A stretch of DNA of 64,000 nt from Narthecium ossifragum (lineage: Eukaryota > Streptophyta > Magnoliopsida > Dioscoreales > Nartheciaceae). Below, in pieces: positions 23,880 through 35,600 of the stretch (position 1 is the stretch's first letter; each line of letters opens with the position of its first letter). Under the pieces are notes generated by a model, which saw nothing but the letters and a program-made list of their open reading frames with translations, searched no databases and had not been told where the DNA came from. The DNA lies in assembly GCA_963920575.1 (NCBI GenBank), contig OY986964.1:11468663-11532662 (forward strand), read 5' to 3'. Both the position numbers and the translations under genes were made by a program.

Positions 23880-25790
23880 TTTAAGTCTCTGCTAGTTGCA
23901 TTGCTATATTTTTTTCAAGATGTTGCAATGCGTCTTCAATAATGCCTTGGTTTTCCTTTTCTTTTGAGGTCATTTCATCCTCCAATGTCTTTATCCAAGC
24001 TTCAAGTGTTGTGATCTTTGCGGTCTTATCTAATCCTTCAGATCTAAGCATTAGGTTCTTGTTCCTGAGCTCATTGATCTCAGATTTCGTCTCAGACATT
24101 TCTTGGCTAGCAACCCACAATTTCTCCTCTGCTGCCTTCAATTTTGCATCTCTGTCGTTGATAAATCTTGTCAGTTGATCAATTTTGCTAATATAGGGGT
24201 CGAATTATGTTTCAATATGTTGAGCAATTTGTGCATCATCACAACTCTCTTTAAGCTCCTCCCTATTCTTGATGACTAGTTTCAATGTGATCCTCTGTTT
24301 CTCAACCTTAACTACTTTTCTCTCCAGTTCCAAATTTCTGTTTTTTGCTTTGTCTATCTCAGTGATTGTTGTTTGCATTTCTTTTTCCCTCAGTGGTTCA
24401 TTTTCAGCATGCAGTTTGCTCATGCCTTCATTTCCCGCGTCTTTTTGTTGTTGCTCAGATGCTATTGCATCAATGGTATGGTTGTTGACCTACATTCCAG
24501 TTGATATGATCATCATTATCTGAAATTTTTGAAGTGGGAACGTTGTCATGGCCACCATCATGATCATCATCCCCCTCATCTTGATCATTAATGAGTACGA
24601 TAAAAGAGAATACTGCAAAGAGAATACTGCATTTCATTCATCAAAATTATTGGAAAAGAGGAAAGAGAATAATCAAAACCGTTCATATATATTAATGAGA
24701 AATTGAAAAGAGAAAACTGCAAGGAGAATACTACAAATATAATATTGCAAAGAGAACTTCATACTAATCTTCTTCTTTCTCAACATCCTCTTCATCTCCC
24801 TCATTTTGATCATCTTCTACATCAGCCTCTTCATAGGCATCTTTTCTTCACTTTTTTCAAACAAGCTTTTATACAACTTTGCCTCATTAATTGTGCCTTC
24901 CAATTCTTGCGACATGAACTGTAAAGAGAAAAGAGGAAAAAGAAAGGTGAAAATGAAAAAGAGAATTATTAAGGAAAATGAGTATTGACAGGGCATTGAA
25001 TATGTACAAGGGAATATAAATGTTGACATTGCATTTTGAATGTATTTAGTGAGAAAATTTACATGTCCTAACCTTGGAGGCAGGTATTGTCTCTGGCACG
25101 ATTGTTCCGCCCTCATTATTCAAGTCCCATTTTATGCACCTTGGGACTTTATGTTTTGTTCTGAATAGGTGGACCAGACTGGTGTGTTCACAGAACCAGT
25201 ACAGCAGAAAATAGAAACATGATGAGTAAATTGAAAGCTTTTCTTATCTTTATACTATATTGCTAGCATAAGATAATGGGTTTAGTCCGCATACCAGAAG
25301 GAGAATTGTGCAACCAATGACTGTAGGGTGATTGTTGGCATTCTTTTTCAAATACTCAATTAGTGTATGAAGAATCAATTCAATCCAATCATATTTCTTC
25401 ATATCATTGAAGTCCTCAACAAATTCAATGAACCCTCATGCCAATTTTTGCCCCGTCGTGCTGAAGAACAATGAGCCAAACAATATTATGCATAGGAGCC
25501 TAACACAGTCCTCTTTTGTGGTTCTTGATTTTGCACTGATGAGTTCAACAACTTTCTTATTTAGCATGCTTATTGTGATGTCTTTCATCTATGGGAAGAC
25601 CATGTCCATGAATGCACCTTGTTTATGGCACGCTGCCTTTGTGATCTTGTTCTCATGTATTGCGATCAACAATGTAAAGAATGGAGTCTTGAGCATGATA
25701 TCAAGGTGCTCTTAAATAATATCATTATGCACCTTTTGCATGACATTTGTAATTGTCACTAGTGTAGACCTGTTCTGCTCAATTTGCTGG
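23880..25790 (-). pseudogene. Decayed multi-exon gene resembling plant-mobile-domain proteins
   Basis: On the - strand, one exon encodes IEYLKKNANNHPTVIGCTI and ends at a GTATGC donor near 25292. The next encodes a conserved-looking block YWFCEHTSLVHLF then KVPRCIKWD, ending in AAG before GTTAGG near 25072. Downstream frames at 24205-24423 and 23881-24141 are Lys/Glu-rich coiled coils. The order of a hydrophobic GC.I.LL block, a W/F-E-H block and a P-R-I/C-x-x-W block resembles the plant mobile domain and Ulp1-associated proteins carried by some Mutator-like elements. I recognise this from memory only. Introns contain the GAGAATA repeat. Stops and frame breaks indicate decay, and no transposase was seen. 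Confidence 0.45.
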
Positions 25791-25799
25791 AATCAAAGG

Positions 25800-26700
25800 A
25801 TTACGAAAAGAATAAACATTAACATAAAAGGGAAAAGAGAAAACTGCAAACATTTCAACTAAATCCTATTTCATAGGTATTCTCTTTTTCCAAAGAGAAT
25901 ACTGACATCCATTGATGTATATCAATGAAAAAGAGAAAAGAGAATACCGGAGGCCTTTCATGAACACTAAATCATCTTTCATAGGTATTCTCTTTGGCAT
26001 CTATTCATGAAAATTATTCAAAAAGAGAAAACAAAAAATTGCAAACAACAGGCATAGCACAATACCCAATTTGATAAGTATTATCTTTTACCAAAGAGAA
26101 TACTGACATCCATTGATGTATATCAATGAAAAAGAGAAAAGAGAATATCGGAGGCCTTTCATGAATGCCAAATCATCTTTCATTGGTATTCTCTTTTTCC
26201 AAAGAGAATACTGCCATCTATTCATGAAAATTATTCAAAAAGAGAAAAGAGAAAACTGCAAACAACAAGCATAGCACTATACCCTATTTGATAAGTATTC
26301 TCTTTTACCAAAGAGAATACTAACATCCATTCAGGAACATTAAGCAAAAAGGGAAAACTTGAAACTGCAAACAATAGGCATATCACTAAATCCTTTTTGG
26401 CATGTATTCTCTTTTTTTAAAGAGAATACTGAAATCCATTGATGTACATTAATGAAAAATGAGAAAAAGAGAAAACCCGAGATCTTTCATAAACACCAAA
26501 TCCTCCTTCAAAGGTACTCCCTTTTTCCAAAGAGAATACTCACATCCACTCATGAACATTGATCAAAAAGAGAAAAGAGAAATCTACCAACAATAAACAT
26601 AGCACTAAATCCTTTTTGTTAGGTATTATCTTTCTCACAAAGAGAATATTGAAATCCATTTATGTACATTAATGAAAAAAGAGAAAAAAGATAAAACCCT
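25800..26700. repeat. Hairpin minisatellite, ~105-115 bp period
   Basis: About eight units each contain a hairpin in which GTATTCTCTTT is followed, after a four-base loop, by AAAGAGAATAC, then a linker with ATCCATTGATGTATAT and GAAAAAGAGAAAAGAGAA. The stem is perfect in the clearest units (about 25880 and 26187) and decayed in others. No coding potential was seen. 26700-27160 to its right has no recognised gene. Confidence 0.8.
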
Positions 26701-27167
26701 AGATTCTTGAAAATCCCCTTTTCTCTTTCCCGTTTATTTCGAGGTCAAAAAACTCGAACAAAATAGAAGGGGAGTCGTCTATACCTCTTTCTTGACCATT
26801 TTTTATCGTTGAACCGGGAGGAATACGGTGGAAAACTCCGGCTTGATGGAATATTGCTTCCACGGTGGATGAGACAATTCCTTTCTTTAGAAAAGAGAGA
26901 ATATTGCGTCGAAAATCTCGAAGTCTGCTTCAAAAACCACTTGGATTCTACTTTTAGTATGGCCTCCGTGCGAATTTATCACGTAAATTGGAATTTTGAA
27001 TGTTACGCGAGCGGTTCCTATCGCGCAAAAGCCGTCGTTTGATGTTATAGGGTCGGGGGTATAAGAGTCTTTTGATCTCTAAAATGGTGTTAAGGAGTTA
27101 AATCTAATGGTTGATGTTCTATTAGTAGGATAAGTTCATATTATGGTGCTCCCTACTGAAACCCCAA

Positions 27168-27325
27168 AATTCTTATACTTAAAGTACATATTATTATTGT
27201 ACCTGAAATACAAGTTGCTAATTGTATTTGAAGTACAAGCTGCTCTCGTACCTGAAGTACAAATTGCTTTCGTACCTGAAATACAAACTCTCCTAGTGCC
27301 GAAGTACAAGTTATTGTGAAGCCTA
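27168..27325. repeat. 24-bp minisatellite (GTACCTGAAGTACAA)
   Basis: Five to six consecutive units share GTACCTGAARTACAA followed by a nine-base variable spacer. The period is a multiple of three, so a short ORF on the - strand reads through as an eight-residue repeat, but no start context or domain supports a gene. Confidence 0.7.
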
Positions 27326-27689
27326 AAACACACAGGGAGAAATTTTATACTTGAAGTACAAATACTGAAGTTGTTGCCTATTGAAATGCATAAGCCGGAA
27401 GGTTTGGTATCTAAAGTACCTATTTTTATAGTTGTTTACCTATTTATGTGTTGTTTACTTATTACATGTTTAAGCTTTATATGATTTTTGGAATGAGAAT
27501 TGGGCGGGCCTTTGGGTCTACTCGACCTGATCAGCACGGCCGGTCAGACATTCGGGGAATGAAGTCTGGGGTTCGAATCTGTGGATCTATGATCTACAAA
27601 AACCCTGGGGAAAAGGAAAAAAAAAAGGAAAAAAAATTGCTCTTTATTTATGTCATTAATTTTTGGCATATTTGTTGATTTCTTTTGAA

Positions 27690-29190
27690 CATTATTATCA
27701 TAAGCAATCTAATAAAGCAGGATTTCTTGGCTATCGAAGTTACTGGAAGTTACTATAAGACTTGGGCATTAGATGTCGAGCTGCATTTAAATGCTGAAAA
27801 TCTGGGACATGCAGTAAAAGAAGGGAATACTGCCATGGAGAATGAAAAGGCCAGTGTCTTAAGCTTCCTCCGGCGTCATCTGAGTGAGGATATAAAGAAT
27901 GAATACCTTACTATAACACATCCTTTAGTTTTTTGGAAAAACTTAAAGGAAAGATTTGACCACCTTAGAACTATTATCCTACCTGGTGCATGATATGATT
28001 GGATACACTTAAGAGTACAAGATTTTAAAACTGTTAGTGAATATAACTCTACATAGGATCACTTATCAATTAGCCTACGTTTGGTATAGGAATAATTAAG
28101 CTATTTTGGGTTAACAGATTTTGGGGCTAAGAAACCTGGAATAAGGGGTGGGGATAAAGTTATTCCCATTTTGTTGTTTGGTTGAAAATTGGGATAAATA
28201 AGTAATGATTGCTTGGAATGAGGAATTTGTGTTTGGATGAAAAAGGTGGGATATAGGTAAGAATTGGGCCAAATACCAAAAAATGCCCTTCTATATGATC
28301 ATGTTCCTACTTGATCAAAAAATGACGATAGTGGACAACTTCATCGGGATTCGTGCATGGAATAGACGAATAAGTTTTAATACAATGCAAATGTCTTCTT
28401 CTTCATTCTACCTCCCTTCTCCTTCTTCCCACCGCTACCACCATCGCCGCCGCCACTGCCACCCCCGTCCCCACCCCTGCCACGGCCGCTGTCACCCCTT
28501 TCTCCATAATGAGAAACATAATGAGATTCTTCTGAAAAACCACGAGTCTCGTCCCTCTGGATCTGCACCATTTCCTAAAGGGAATGCTAATACCTATCAT
28601 GGACACGACTATTGACGTGGACGTGGTCGAGGTAATGATAGATTCCATTATTATAAAAAAGGATATCCTAATTCTCAGCCCCCTAGAAATGAGCTAGTAG
28701 AAAATAAAAAGAGAAAAGAACCTCATGATGATAATCTTAAAAAGTATGATGATGAATCCTATCGGCGTCGAAGAAAAGGACACTGGTCGCGATCCTGTCG
28801 TACGCCGAAGCATATTGTAGAGCAACATATGGCCAAGAAGAAAATAGCTTAGATGAACTACACTGATCTTGAAGTACTGGAAGATATCTCACTGGATGAC
28901 CCCATGGGTTGCACCGCCTTAAACATATCATATTTCCTAACAGAGCCAGAAGAAAAGATAGATTTCCATGTTGGAAATTTCCTAGAAGGAAATGAATACA
29001 TGAACTACGATCATGTATTAGATAGTTTGAGTTCTTGCTATGTACTACTTTACATGTGTTTAACTAGTTATGCATGTTCTTTTGCACCAGTCTTTCCCAA
29101 GATGGATGGTGTTATGAGCGTTTTCCTCATAAGCCTTTCAGACTCGCGTGCCGGGTCGTTGGGGATGGAATGCTAGTGTGGGGTTCTCTT
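27690..29190 (+). pseudogene. Ty1/copia gag, broken and interrupted
   Basis: Frame 27685-27993 carries the gag (UBN2-type) core of plant Copia elements: TWALDVELHLNAENLGHAV, RRHLSEDIKNEYLT and NLKERFDHL. It continues past a stop (IHLRVQDFKTVSEY). An unrelated block of about 430 bases (28065-28500) then intervenes. Gag resumes with NHESRPSGSAPFP, and then the zinc-knuckle region KGHWSRSCRTPKH, in which the expected first two cysteines are replaced by arginines. Further short frames reach 29190. Protease, integrase and reverse transcriptase are absent, so this is an internally truncated relic of the coat-protein gene. Confidence 0.8.
28065..28500. mobile_element. Insertion in the Copia gag
   Basis: The left border region CTACGTTTGGTATAGGAAT resembles the CGTTTGG ends of plant MITEs. 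The interior is G/T-rich on the left and a C-rich triplet tract (CCACCGC-type) on the right. No matching right terminal repeat was found, so the borders and class are uncertain. Confidence 0.4.
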
Positions 29191-29320
29191 AAAATTGGGA
29201 TTGTCTTTCCCAATGGTGCCTAAGAGGGAGAAGAGTTTCGGGCATGAGCTTAAGTACTCCAGATGACGAGCCGGGGGAGTCGGCTTGAGCCGACACGGGA
29301 AGTCAAACGTTGGCGCGGCG

Positions 29321-32227
29321 TGTGAGGACCCGTCCCTCCGACCCGGCTCGACCGCGTCGGTCGAGGGTCGATCTCTTCGTAGCCTGTTTCCGCGTCGAGC
29401 GCGATCGGTTGATCGCATGGCCTCCTTGCGACCCCAGGGGCAATTTGGTCAAATTGCGTCTTGTCGGGTGGTTTCACACACGCGTAGTGCACACATGGCT
29501 TTGTAATGATGTATGTGCTTGAGTAGACCCATAGGAGGGCTTTAGATCTGAAGATCGGAGTCCGATCGTGAAGATTGGAGTCCGATCGTGAAGATCGAGA
29601 TTTTGAGCAGCCTTGATTAACTCTGGCTAATCTAGTGGTTAGGAGAGCTTAATCTCCACTCACTTGAAAATGCCTTAAACCCTCGTTAGGGTATTAATCC
29701 GCTCGATACGAGAGAGAGAGGGAGAGAGAGAGAGAGAAGAGAGCGGCGGCGGCCGACCAAGGGGAGAGAGAGACAGCATCCACGGCGACGGCGACGGCGA
29801 CGGCGGAGGGCTAGGCGAGCTCGACGACCACGACTGGAGGCAACCCACGGCCCGAGGAGAGAGGTAGCGGTGACGTGCGACTGGCGGCGAGCTCGGGGAC
29901 GACAACCGCGGTCGGAAAAGCAGGAGAGGGACGAGATCCCGACGCCCAGAGGTAGGGGATTCCTACCCTAACCTTTGGTTAGGCCACTAGGGCTTTATTG
30001 GATGCATGTTATCTATGGTTTCTATGAAAATACCTTATCCTCCATTGCTGCCGTGGTTAGATCTATGTATGTCCATGGATTTGTGATGACTTTTTCTTCC
30101 CCTCCTATCTGGTTTGATGGGTTTCATGGCTGTGTTTGAGTTTCCTATTTCCTCCGTGCTTGATCGGATTTCTCTTCCTCTGTTCTCGGTTTTCTTGCTC
30201 CCGGTAACCCTTCCTGGATACATGCTGGTGGATTCTCCCCTTGTTCTTAGCTTACCTGATGCCTGAACTCCTCCTCCAGCTCTTTCCTGATCTTTCTTTG
30301 TTGATTTGGATTCACTGATTATAGTTGAGTTCATACCTTATTGGGATTGTTGTGATTGTCGATTTCTGTTTGAAATGATGCCGATCCTTGGCTCTTCTTG
30401 TTGGCTCTGTTTTCTTGTGAAGCTGGTAGTCTCGGGGTAGGCCAGCAAGATGACTATTGGTCTGCTTCCATGCTGCAGTGACCTTGGCAGAGCTCTGTTG
30501 AGTAGCAGCTCTGTCAATCTGATTGAGTTCGCAGTCTTCTTCTAGTTATTTGGAGCAGTGCTCGACGGAGGGGATAACAGTAGAGTTAATAGTAGCTTTC
30601 TTCACTACCCTTAGCTTGACCGATTGAGTTGGCTGAGGTTTTGGTTTAATGGATAGTTATGATGTTCCTCCGAGGCTTAACCTCTTTGTTTCTCCCTCTC
30701 TTATACCCACCGATTGCTCTCAATGTCGTCATAGAAGTGTTCTGTAATTGCTTGGCTTTGGATGGTAGTTCCTAACCCCTTGTTTTCCAGTCAAATTCAG
30801 CTATACTATTTCTTTTGGTTATTTGTTGAAGTTCTAGACTACCAAGTTGTTATTGGTTCAATTTCCCTATGATAGGTGTATTCGTATGTCAATCGTATCT
30901 AGTGCATGTCATAGTAGCTTGTTCCCTTAACTGTGCCAGGCCTTTGATCAAATGTTATTTTATAATCCTTAGCTGGTCAAATCTGAAATTCTATCTTATT
31001 TCTATACCATGCTCATGCCTAGGGCCGGCTGTGTGCCCTTTCTATTTTTAATTGTGAGAATTTCTAGATCTGATTGGGGCGAAGGTGTGCCTGTGTATAT
31101 ATATTGAATGGAATCAGCTATGATTGTGATATATGAATGTTGTGCTTGGGTCTTTGTTAACTCTTGAATGCCAAATCTATTTCATAGGTATGCTATATAT
31201 TGTGGACATATGAATGATGAATTGACATGTAGAGACACCTAGGCCTAGTTGTTTGATTAGACTCATGCATGTTGTATGCATTAGAAGCATTAAGGCTAGG
31301 TGCGGGCGATGGGGCTCGATCGCCGATCCGAGGGCTCGGGTAGCTCGGATCTAGCTCTAGGAACGAGGTATGGGTAGGAGGACTAGGGCGAGATTGTGTG
31401 GTTCTGATCTTATATTGATCGAGGTGGTAACCTAGATATGATCATTTGAATTATGATATTGAGATGTAGAGGTCGTGTCTACTTTCGCTCCAAGTGCTAG
31501 ATATGGATGTCGATGTCCCTGACTTGTGTCCCCACTAGGGATGGTGGTATTGAGACTGGGCAGGGTGGAACCTGGATAGGAGCCCGCAGTCGTGTTGTTT
31601 CCCCTTGTTGGGTGAGGGTGGGACCTGGACAGGAGCCCTCGGGGAATCGACGAGGCTAGGGTTAGTCTCTTGGCATATTTAGCCTTGACGAAAGTAGATA
31701 CAGTTGCAGTCTATCCTTTCCTTGAGAGTGCCGTAGAGTAGAACCCTACTGGGCTTTATGCTCACCCTACCCGGGCTGCGTTTTGCAGGTGCAGGCGCCG
31801 CTCCTTCCTCAGTAGTTCCAGGCGGATCAGTTCTTGGAGGCGCATCTACTTCGGGTAGACCTTGAGGTTGTTGACAGATTGAGGGCTTCTATTCAATATT
31901 TCATTTATTTTATTTGATGTAGTTAAACATTTGGAGACTTATGCATCTTATTTGAGGATAATTGTATGACTTTAACTTTTGATATTAATGACAATGTCGC
32001 TTATTTGGATGTTTCATTGGATGATAATAATGATATCAGTGTGAATCTACAAATTATGTTCTTATGATTCTGTATTTGAAGTTATTGTGAATATGAGGAA
32101 TTGTACAGGTCCTTGTGTAAGAATTATAGAGGAGACTCTGTCAAAATTTTCCGCGCCATTGATGATGTAACAGGTTTAGGTTGCTCATTCCTCGATCTGG
32201 ATGGGTCTTCTGGGTCGGGGTGTGACA
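29321..32227 (+). mobile_element. Solo LTR C (TGTGAGG family), 2907 bp
   Basis: It starts TGTGAGGACCCGTCCCTC and ends GGTCGGGGTGTGACA, flanked by the exact 5-bp duplication CGGCG (29316-29320 and 32228-32232). Family blocks such as CACCCTACCCGGGCTGCG are near 31770. Its palindromic motifs are looser (GGTCGAGGGTCGATC near 29360, and repeated GAAGATCGGAGTCCGATC near 29550). There is a GA microsatellite at 29710-29745. No coding sequence. Confidence 0.92.
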
Positions 32228-32589
32228 CGGCGAAAGTGGTCTACTCAGAGGACGGTGTGGTCGGGGCACTGGGAAGGCACTGCATGGCGCGCGGTGCAAC
32301 CCGTGGCATGGCGCGGTGGTAGTGACAGAGCAGCGAGCCGGGTGGTACCTGTTACCGGGAAAGTGCAGTGGAAAATTTTTCTCGAGTTCTTCTCAATGAT
32401 GGCATCAAGACATTTTTTTATAAGCCTTCCTTCATCTTCTTCACTTTGTGAACACATAAGAAGACACGTTTAGATAAAGGGTTCTTCCATTTTCTTTATT
32501 GAAGCAATTGTATAATATAACCTCTCAACTCTCTCTTTCAAGCCCTTGGTTACACCATTACTCAATTACAAAGGAAACCCAACCCTAAG
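32228..32589. other. Unassigned spacer between solo LTR C and the chromovirus-like relic
   Basis: There are no domains or repeats beyond the CGGCG duplication at the left edge. Removing solo LTR C would make it contiguous with the sequence left of 29321, which is also unassigned. Confidence 0.4.
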
Positions 32590-32735
32590 TGTCACACCCC
32601 GACCCAGAAAACCCACTCGGTCCGGAGCATGAGGGCCAGCGCGGTCGCGAGAGGAGGAGAAGAAAGGAGAAAAAGGAGAAAAAGGAGAAAAAGGAGAAAA
32701 GGAGAAAAAGGAGAGAGAGGTCGGACGAGATTGGT
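32590..32735 (-). mobile_element. LTR end fragment D (TGTGAGG family) with purine microsatellite
   Basis: About 55 bases match the terminal part of the TGTGAGG family (TGTCACACCCCGACCCAG on the + strand). A (GGAGAAAAA) tract follows at about 32650-32720, and then the integrase relic begins abruptly. The rest of the LTR is missing, so this is a truncated insertion or a deletion junction. Confidence 0.7.
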
Positions 32736-33430
32736 GGATGGTTCATCGTTGAGAACTTCAACTGGGAGCCCATTATCTTGAAGAGATTTGTCCAAAACCT
32801 CCCAGTGAACTGCCTGTCCCGATCACTGATGATGTCACGGAGAAGTTCAAAGTACTTCACCACGTACCTGAAAAACAAGTCAGCAATCACGTTGGAGGGG
32901 CACTCCTTTGGTGCCGGGATGACGATGGCATACTTTGAGAACCAGTCTACAACCACAAGGATTGTAGACTTCCCGTCTACTTTCAGAAGACCCACAATGA
33001 AGTCCATGGATATCGAATGCATGATGCCGTCGGGTATGGGGAGGGGCTGAAGTAGGCCCTCCTGCTTCCTCCTATCCATTTTGTCTAGTTGGCACACTAG
33101 ACAAGTCTTCACGTGCAACTCCACATCCTCCACCATCTTTGGCCAGAAGTAGCTGCGGCTGAGAAGAGCCATGGTACGCCCACCTTGAGTCATGCGACTC
33201 TTTGATGAGTTCCGCCCTCAAGTTCCCCTGTGGAACAAGGATTCATCCGTCCTTGGCCTTGAGGATGTCATCCTCGAGCCAAAACCACCTGACGATCCCC
33301 TCCTAGACCTCCTTCACAAGCTTCTGGTAGCTTGGATCGTTCCTCGCCACCAACTTGATCTGGTCATTCATGTCTGACTCGACCCGGATCAAGGCCGCAA
33401 CATAGTCCGCCACTTCTTGTCGACTAAGCG
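32735..33430 (-). pseudogene. Chromovirus-like integrase, truncated
   Basis: The - strand frame shows the zinc-finger end (FWPKMVEDVELHV, then CLVCQ) and the catalytic core (MDFIVGLLKVDGKS, VVVDWFSKYA, RYVVKYF, IISDRDRQFTG). It stops within the third catalytic block, at LKFSTMNHPP, where fragment D begins. The expected catalytic glutamate, C-terminal domain and any chromodomain are therefore missing. The N-terminal zinc-finger histidines upstream of 33193 are out of frame. The wording resembles plant chromoviruses (Tekay/Galadriel group), but without the tail the lineage is not certain. Confidence 0.85.
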
Positions 33431-33433
33431 TGT

Positions 33434-33860
33434 CTAAAACCTAATTGTGCCGCCTTGGCTTGTGTTGCCAATCAAACTCGAACTCTTGAAGGAACTCCTG
33501 CCATCGAGCCTCTTTGGAGAAAGCTTCTTTTGAGTTTGAAAGTAGGTGTTCACCATGTTGTCCGTCTTTATCACGAACTTGGTGCTGAAAAGGTACACAC
33601 GCCAGGTGCGTAAACAAGGTAAAGACACCACCATCTCCTTCTCCTGTGCCGAATAGCGCTGTTTCGCATCGTTCAGCTTGCGGCTTTCAAAAGCCACTAG
33701 GTGTCTCTCCTGAACCAGCACCCCGCCGATAGCTCTGTCAGATGCGTCCATGTGGACTTCAAAAGGGAGATTAAAGTCCGGGAGCCTCAACACTGGCTCG
33801 CTTGCAATGGCTTCCTTGATCAACTGGAACGCCTCCTTGCATTGCCCTGCCCAACACAAC
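33434..33860 (-). pseudogene. Ty3/gypsy RNase H domain
   Basis: The frame contains FEVHMDASDRAIGGVLVQ (first catalytic aspartate), HLVAFESRKLNDAKQRYSA, EKEMV and VIKTDN in the order found in Ty3/gypsy RNase H. The domain degrades the RNA strand after reverse transcription. It lies between reverse transcriptase and integrase on the same strand, as in all Ty3/gypsy elements, but a stop and frame break separate it from both. Confidence 0.85.
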
Positions 33861-33898
33861 GGTTGATCATTCTTAAGAAGATCAATTAGCGGAGTTAC

Positions 33899-34850
33899 CT
33901 ATTTAGAATAGCCCTTGATGAACCTTATGTAGTAGTTGGCTAGACCAATGAACGATTGAAGTTTGGGCACCTTGGTTGGGGCCGCCCACTCCAAGATAGT
34001 GTCGATCTTCCGCGAGTCCATCATCACGTTGTCGCCCCTCAATTTGTGCCCAAGGATGGACACTTCCTCGACCGCAAACTCGCACTTCTCCTTCTTCACG
34101 AAGAGTTGATGCGCCCGCAACCTCTGCAGGACCCACCGGAGATGATCTACGTGAGCTTTCAAGCTCTCACTGTAGATGACGATGTCATCCAAGTACACCA
34201 CAACGAATTTGTCGAGAAAGTCCTGGAGGACGTCGTTCATCAAGTGACAGAAGGTTGCTGGTGTGTTGGTGAGGCTGAACGGCATGACTAGGAACTCGAA
34301 TGCGGCGTACCGAGTGATGCAGGTAGTCTTGGCCTCATCTCCCTCCGCGATCCGCACCTGCCAATAACCAGATCGAAGATCCTGTTTAGAGAATACCTGA
34401 ATCTTGGACAGCCGGTCAAAGAGGTCATGTGCCAAAGAAACCAGGTACTTGTCTCAGTCCGTCAGCTTGTTCAGGGCTCGGTAGTCGATACACATCCTGA
34501 GGGAGCCATCTTTCTTCCTCTGGAACAGAATTGGTGCTCCGAAGGGTGATCGTGAGGGCCAGATGAGCCCCGAGTCAAGCAACTCCTCTAGTTGCCTTTG
34601 AGCTCACCAAGCTCTGCGGGTGCCATGCGATAGGGAGCTTGAGCTGGTGCGCGCGCGTGGGGCAGTAGCGCAATGCGGTGATCCACCACGCGTTGGGGAG
34701 GAACTTTCTCGGGCAACTACGACGGCATGACGTCCTAGAACTCCTCCAAGAGATCAAGGACTGGTGCAGGTATGTTGGTTGAGGGCTCCGCCTGGACCGC
34801 GGTCAGTGCGCTAGGGTGCGGCTGCGATGTGCAGCCGGCACCAGTTTGTT
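33899..34850 (-). pseudogene. Ty3/gypsy reverse transcriptase (broken)
   Basis: The upstream part has the substrate-binding block ([19 protein letters not shown], then DYRALNKL). A TGA codon and frame breaks follow near 34450. The 178-residue downstream frame carries [26 protein letters not shown] and the catalytic YLDDIVIYS motif, then the thumb region KEKCEFA and [10 protein letters not shown]. Domain order and wording are clear. The stop codon means no full polymerase can be made from this copy. Confidence 0.9.
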
Positions 34851-35600
34851 ACCATGCCGTTCCAGTTAGCCCGCCAGGCAAGAGCAGAGCGCGCTGCGCG
34901 CCTGCTAAAGCTTGTCTTCCTTGGTCGTGTGCCAATTCTGGTGTCGTCAATGCTGTTGGTGTTTGGGCCGCACCAACTCCAAATTGTCGTGTGCCATCTC
35001 CTCCAAGACACGTGCCATGCGCCGTGTGCCGCACTTCGTGTCCGTTGCTCGAGCCAAGTTGCTCGTGTAAGGTCACCAAGAAGGTGGCCTCGCCCTTCCG
35101 CATGTCGTCCTTCAGTTGTAGCGCCGAGAGTAGCCCCGTCTTGGACTTGGCCTGACCAGGTCCAACAGCTTGCATGAAGTGGGGACTCTCTGTGACAGGG
35201 AGTAGCATGTCGTTGATGTAAGGCATGAGCAGGGCCTTGCTGCTCCTGAAGAACTCGTTGCCCAAGATGATGTTGAAATCATCGAGGGGCACTACTGAAA
35301 AGTCCAAGGTCGCCTTCCGTGGTCCGATCTCCACCAAAGTACATGCAGCACTACCAACAACAAGTCTTGCATCAGAGTTTTCAACTTTGATGCAGTTAGT
35401 ACTGGTGGTGATCTTAGCCTTGAGATGCTCTGTCGCACGTTGTGCTAAAAAGTTGTGAGTGGCTCCTGTGTCTAGCATCGCCATCATCTTCACTCCTTGA
35501 AGTGTGACTGGAATATGCATCAATCCAGAAGTAGGGTTAGCTCTCAATGTATTAAGAAGTTGGATAGGATTTACTCGTGCTGGCGAGTCCTGCTCCACCT
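34849..35600 (-). pseudogene. Ty3/gypsy aspartic protease region
   Basis: The 249-codon frame contains the retropepsin active site MLDTGATHNFL, with PVTLQGVKMMAM before it and IILGNEFFRS after it, the usual order in plant Ty3/gypsy proteases. The enzyme processes the gag-pol precursor. The frame continues into a linker towards reverse transcriptase. It is the longest intact open stretch of this relic but is isolated by breaks on both sides. Confidence 0.85.

Noticed and set aside
32589..33050. 153-codon + strand frame
   Set aside because: It is antisense to the integrase relic and starts in the purine microsatellite.
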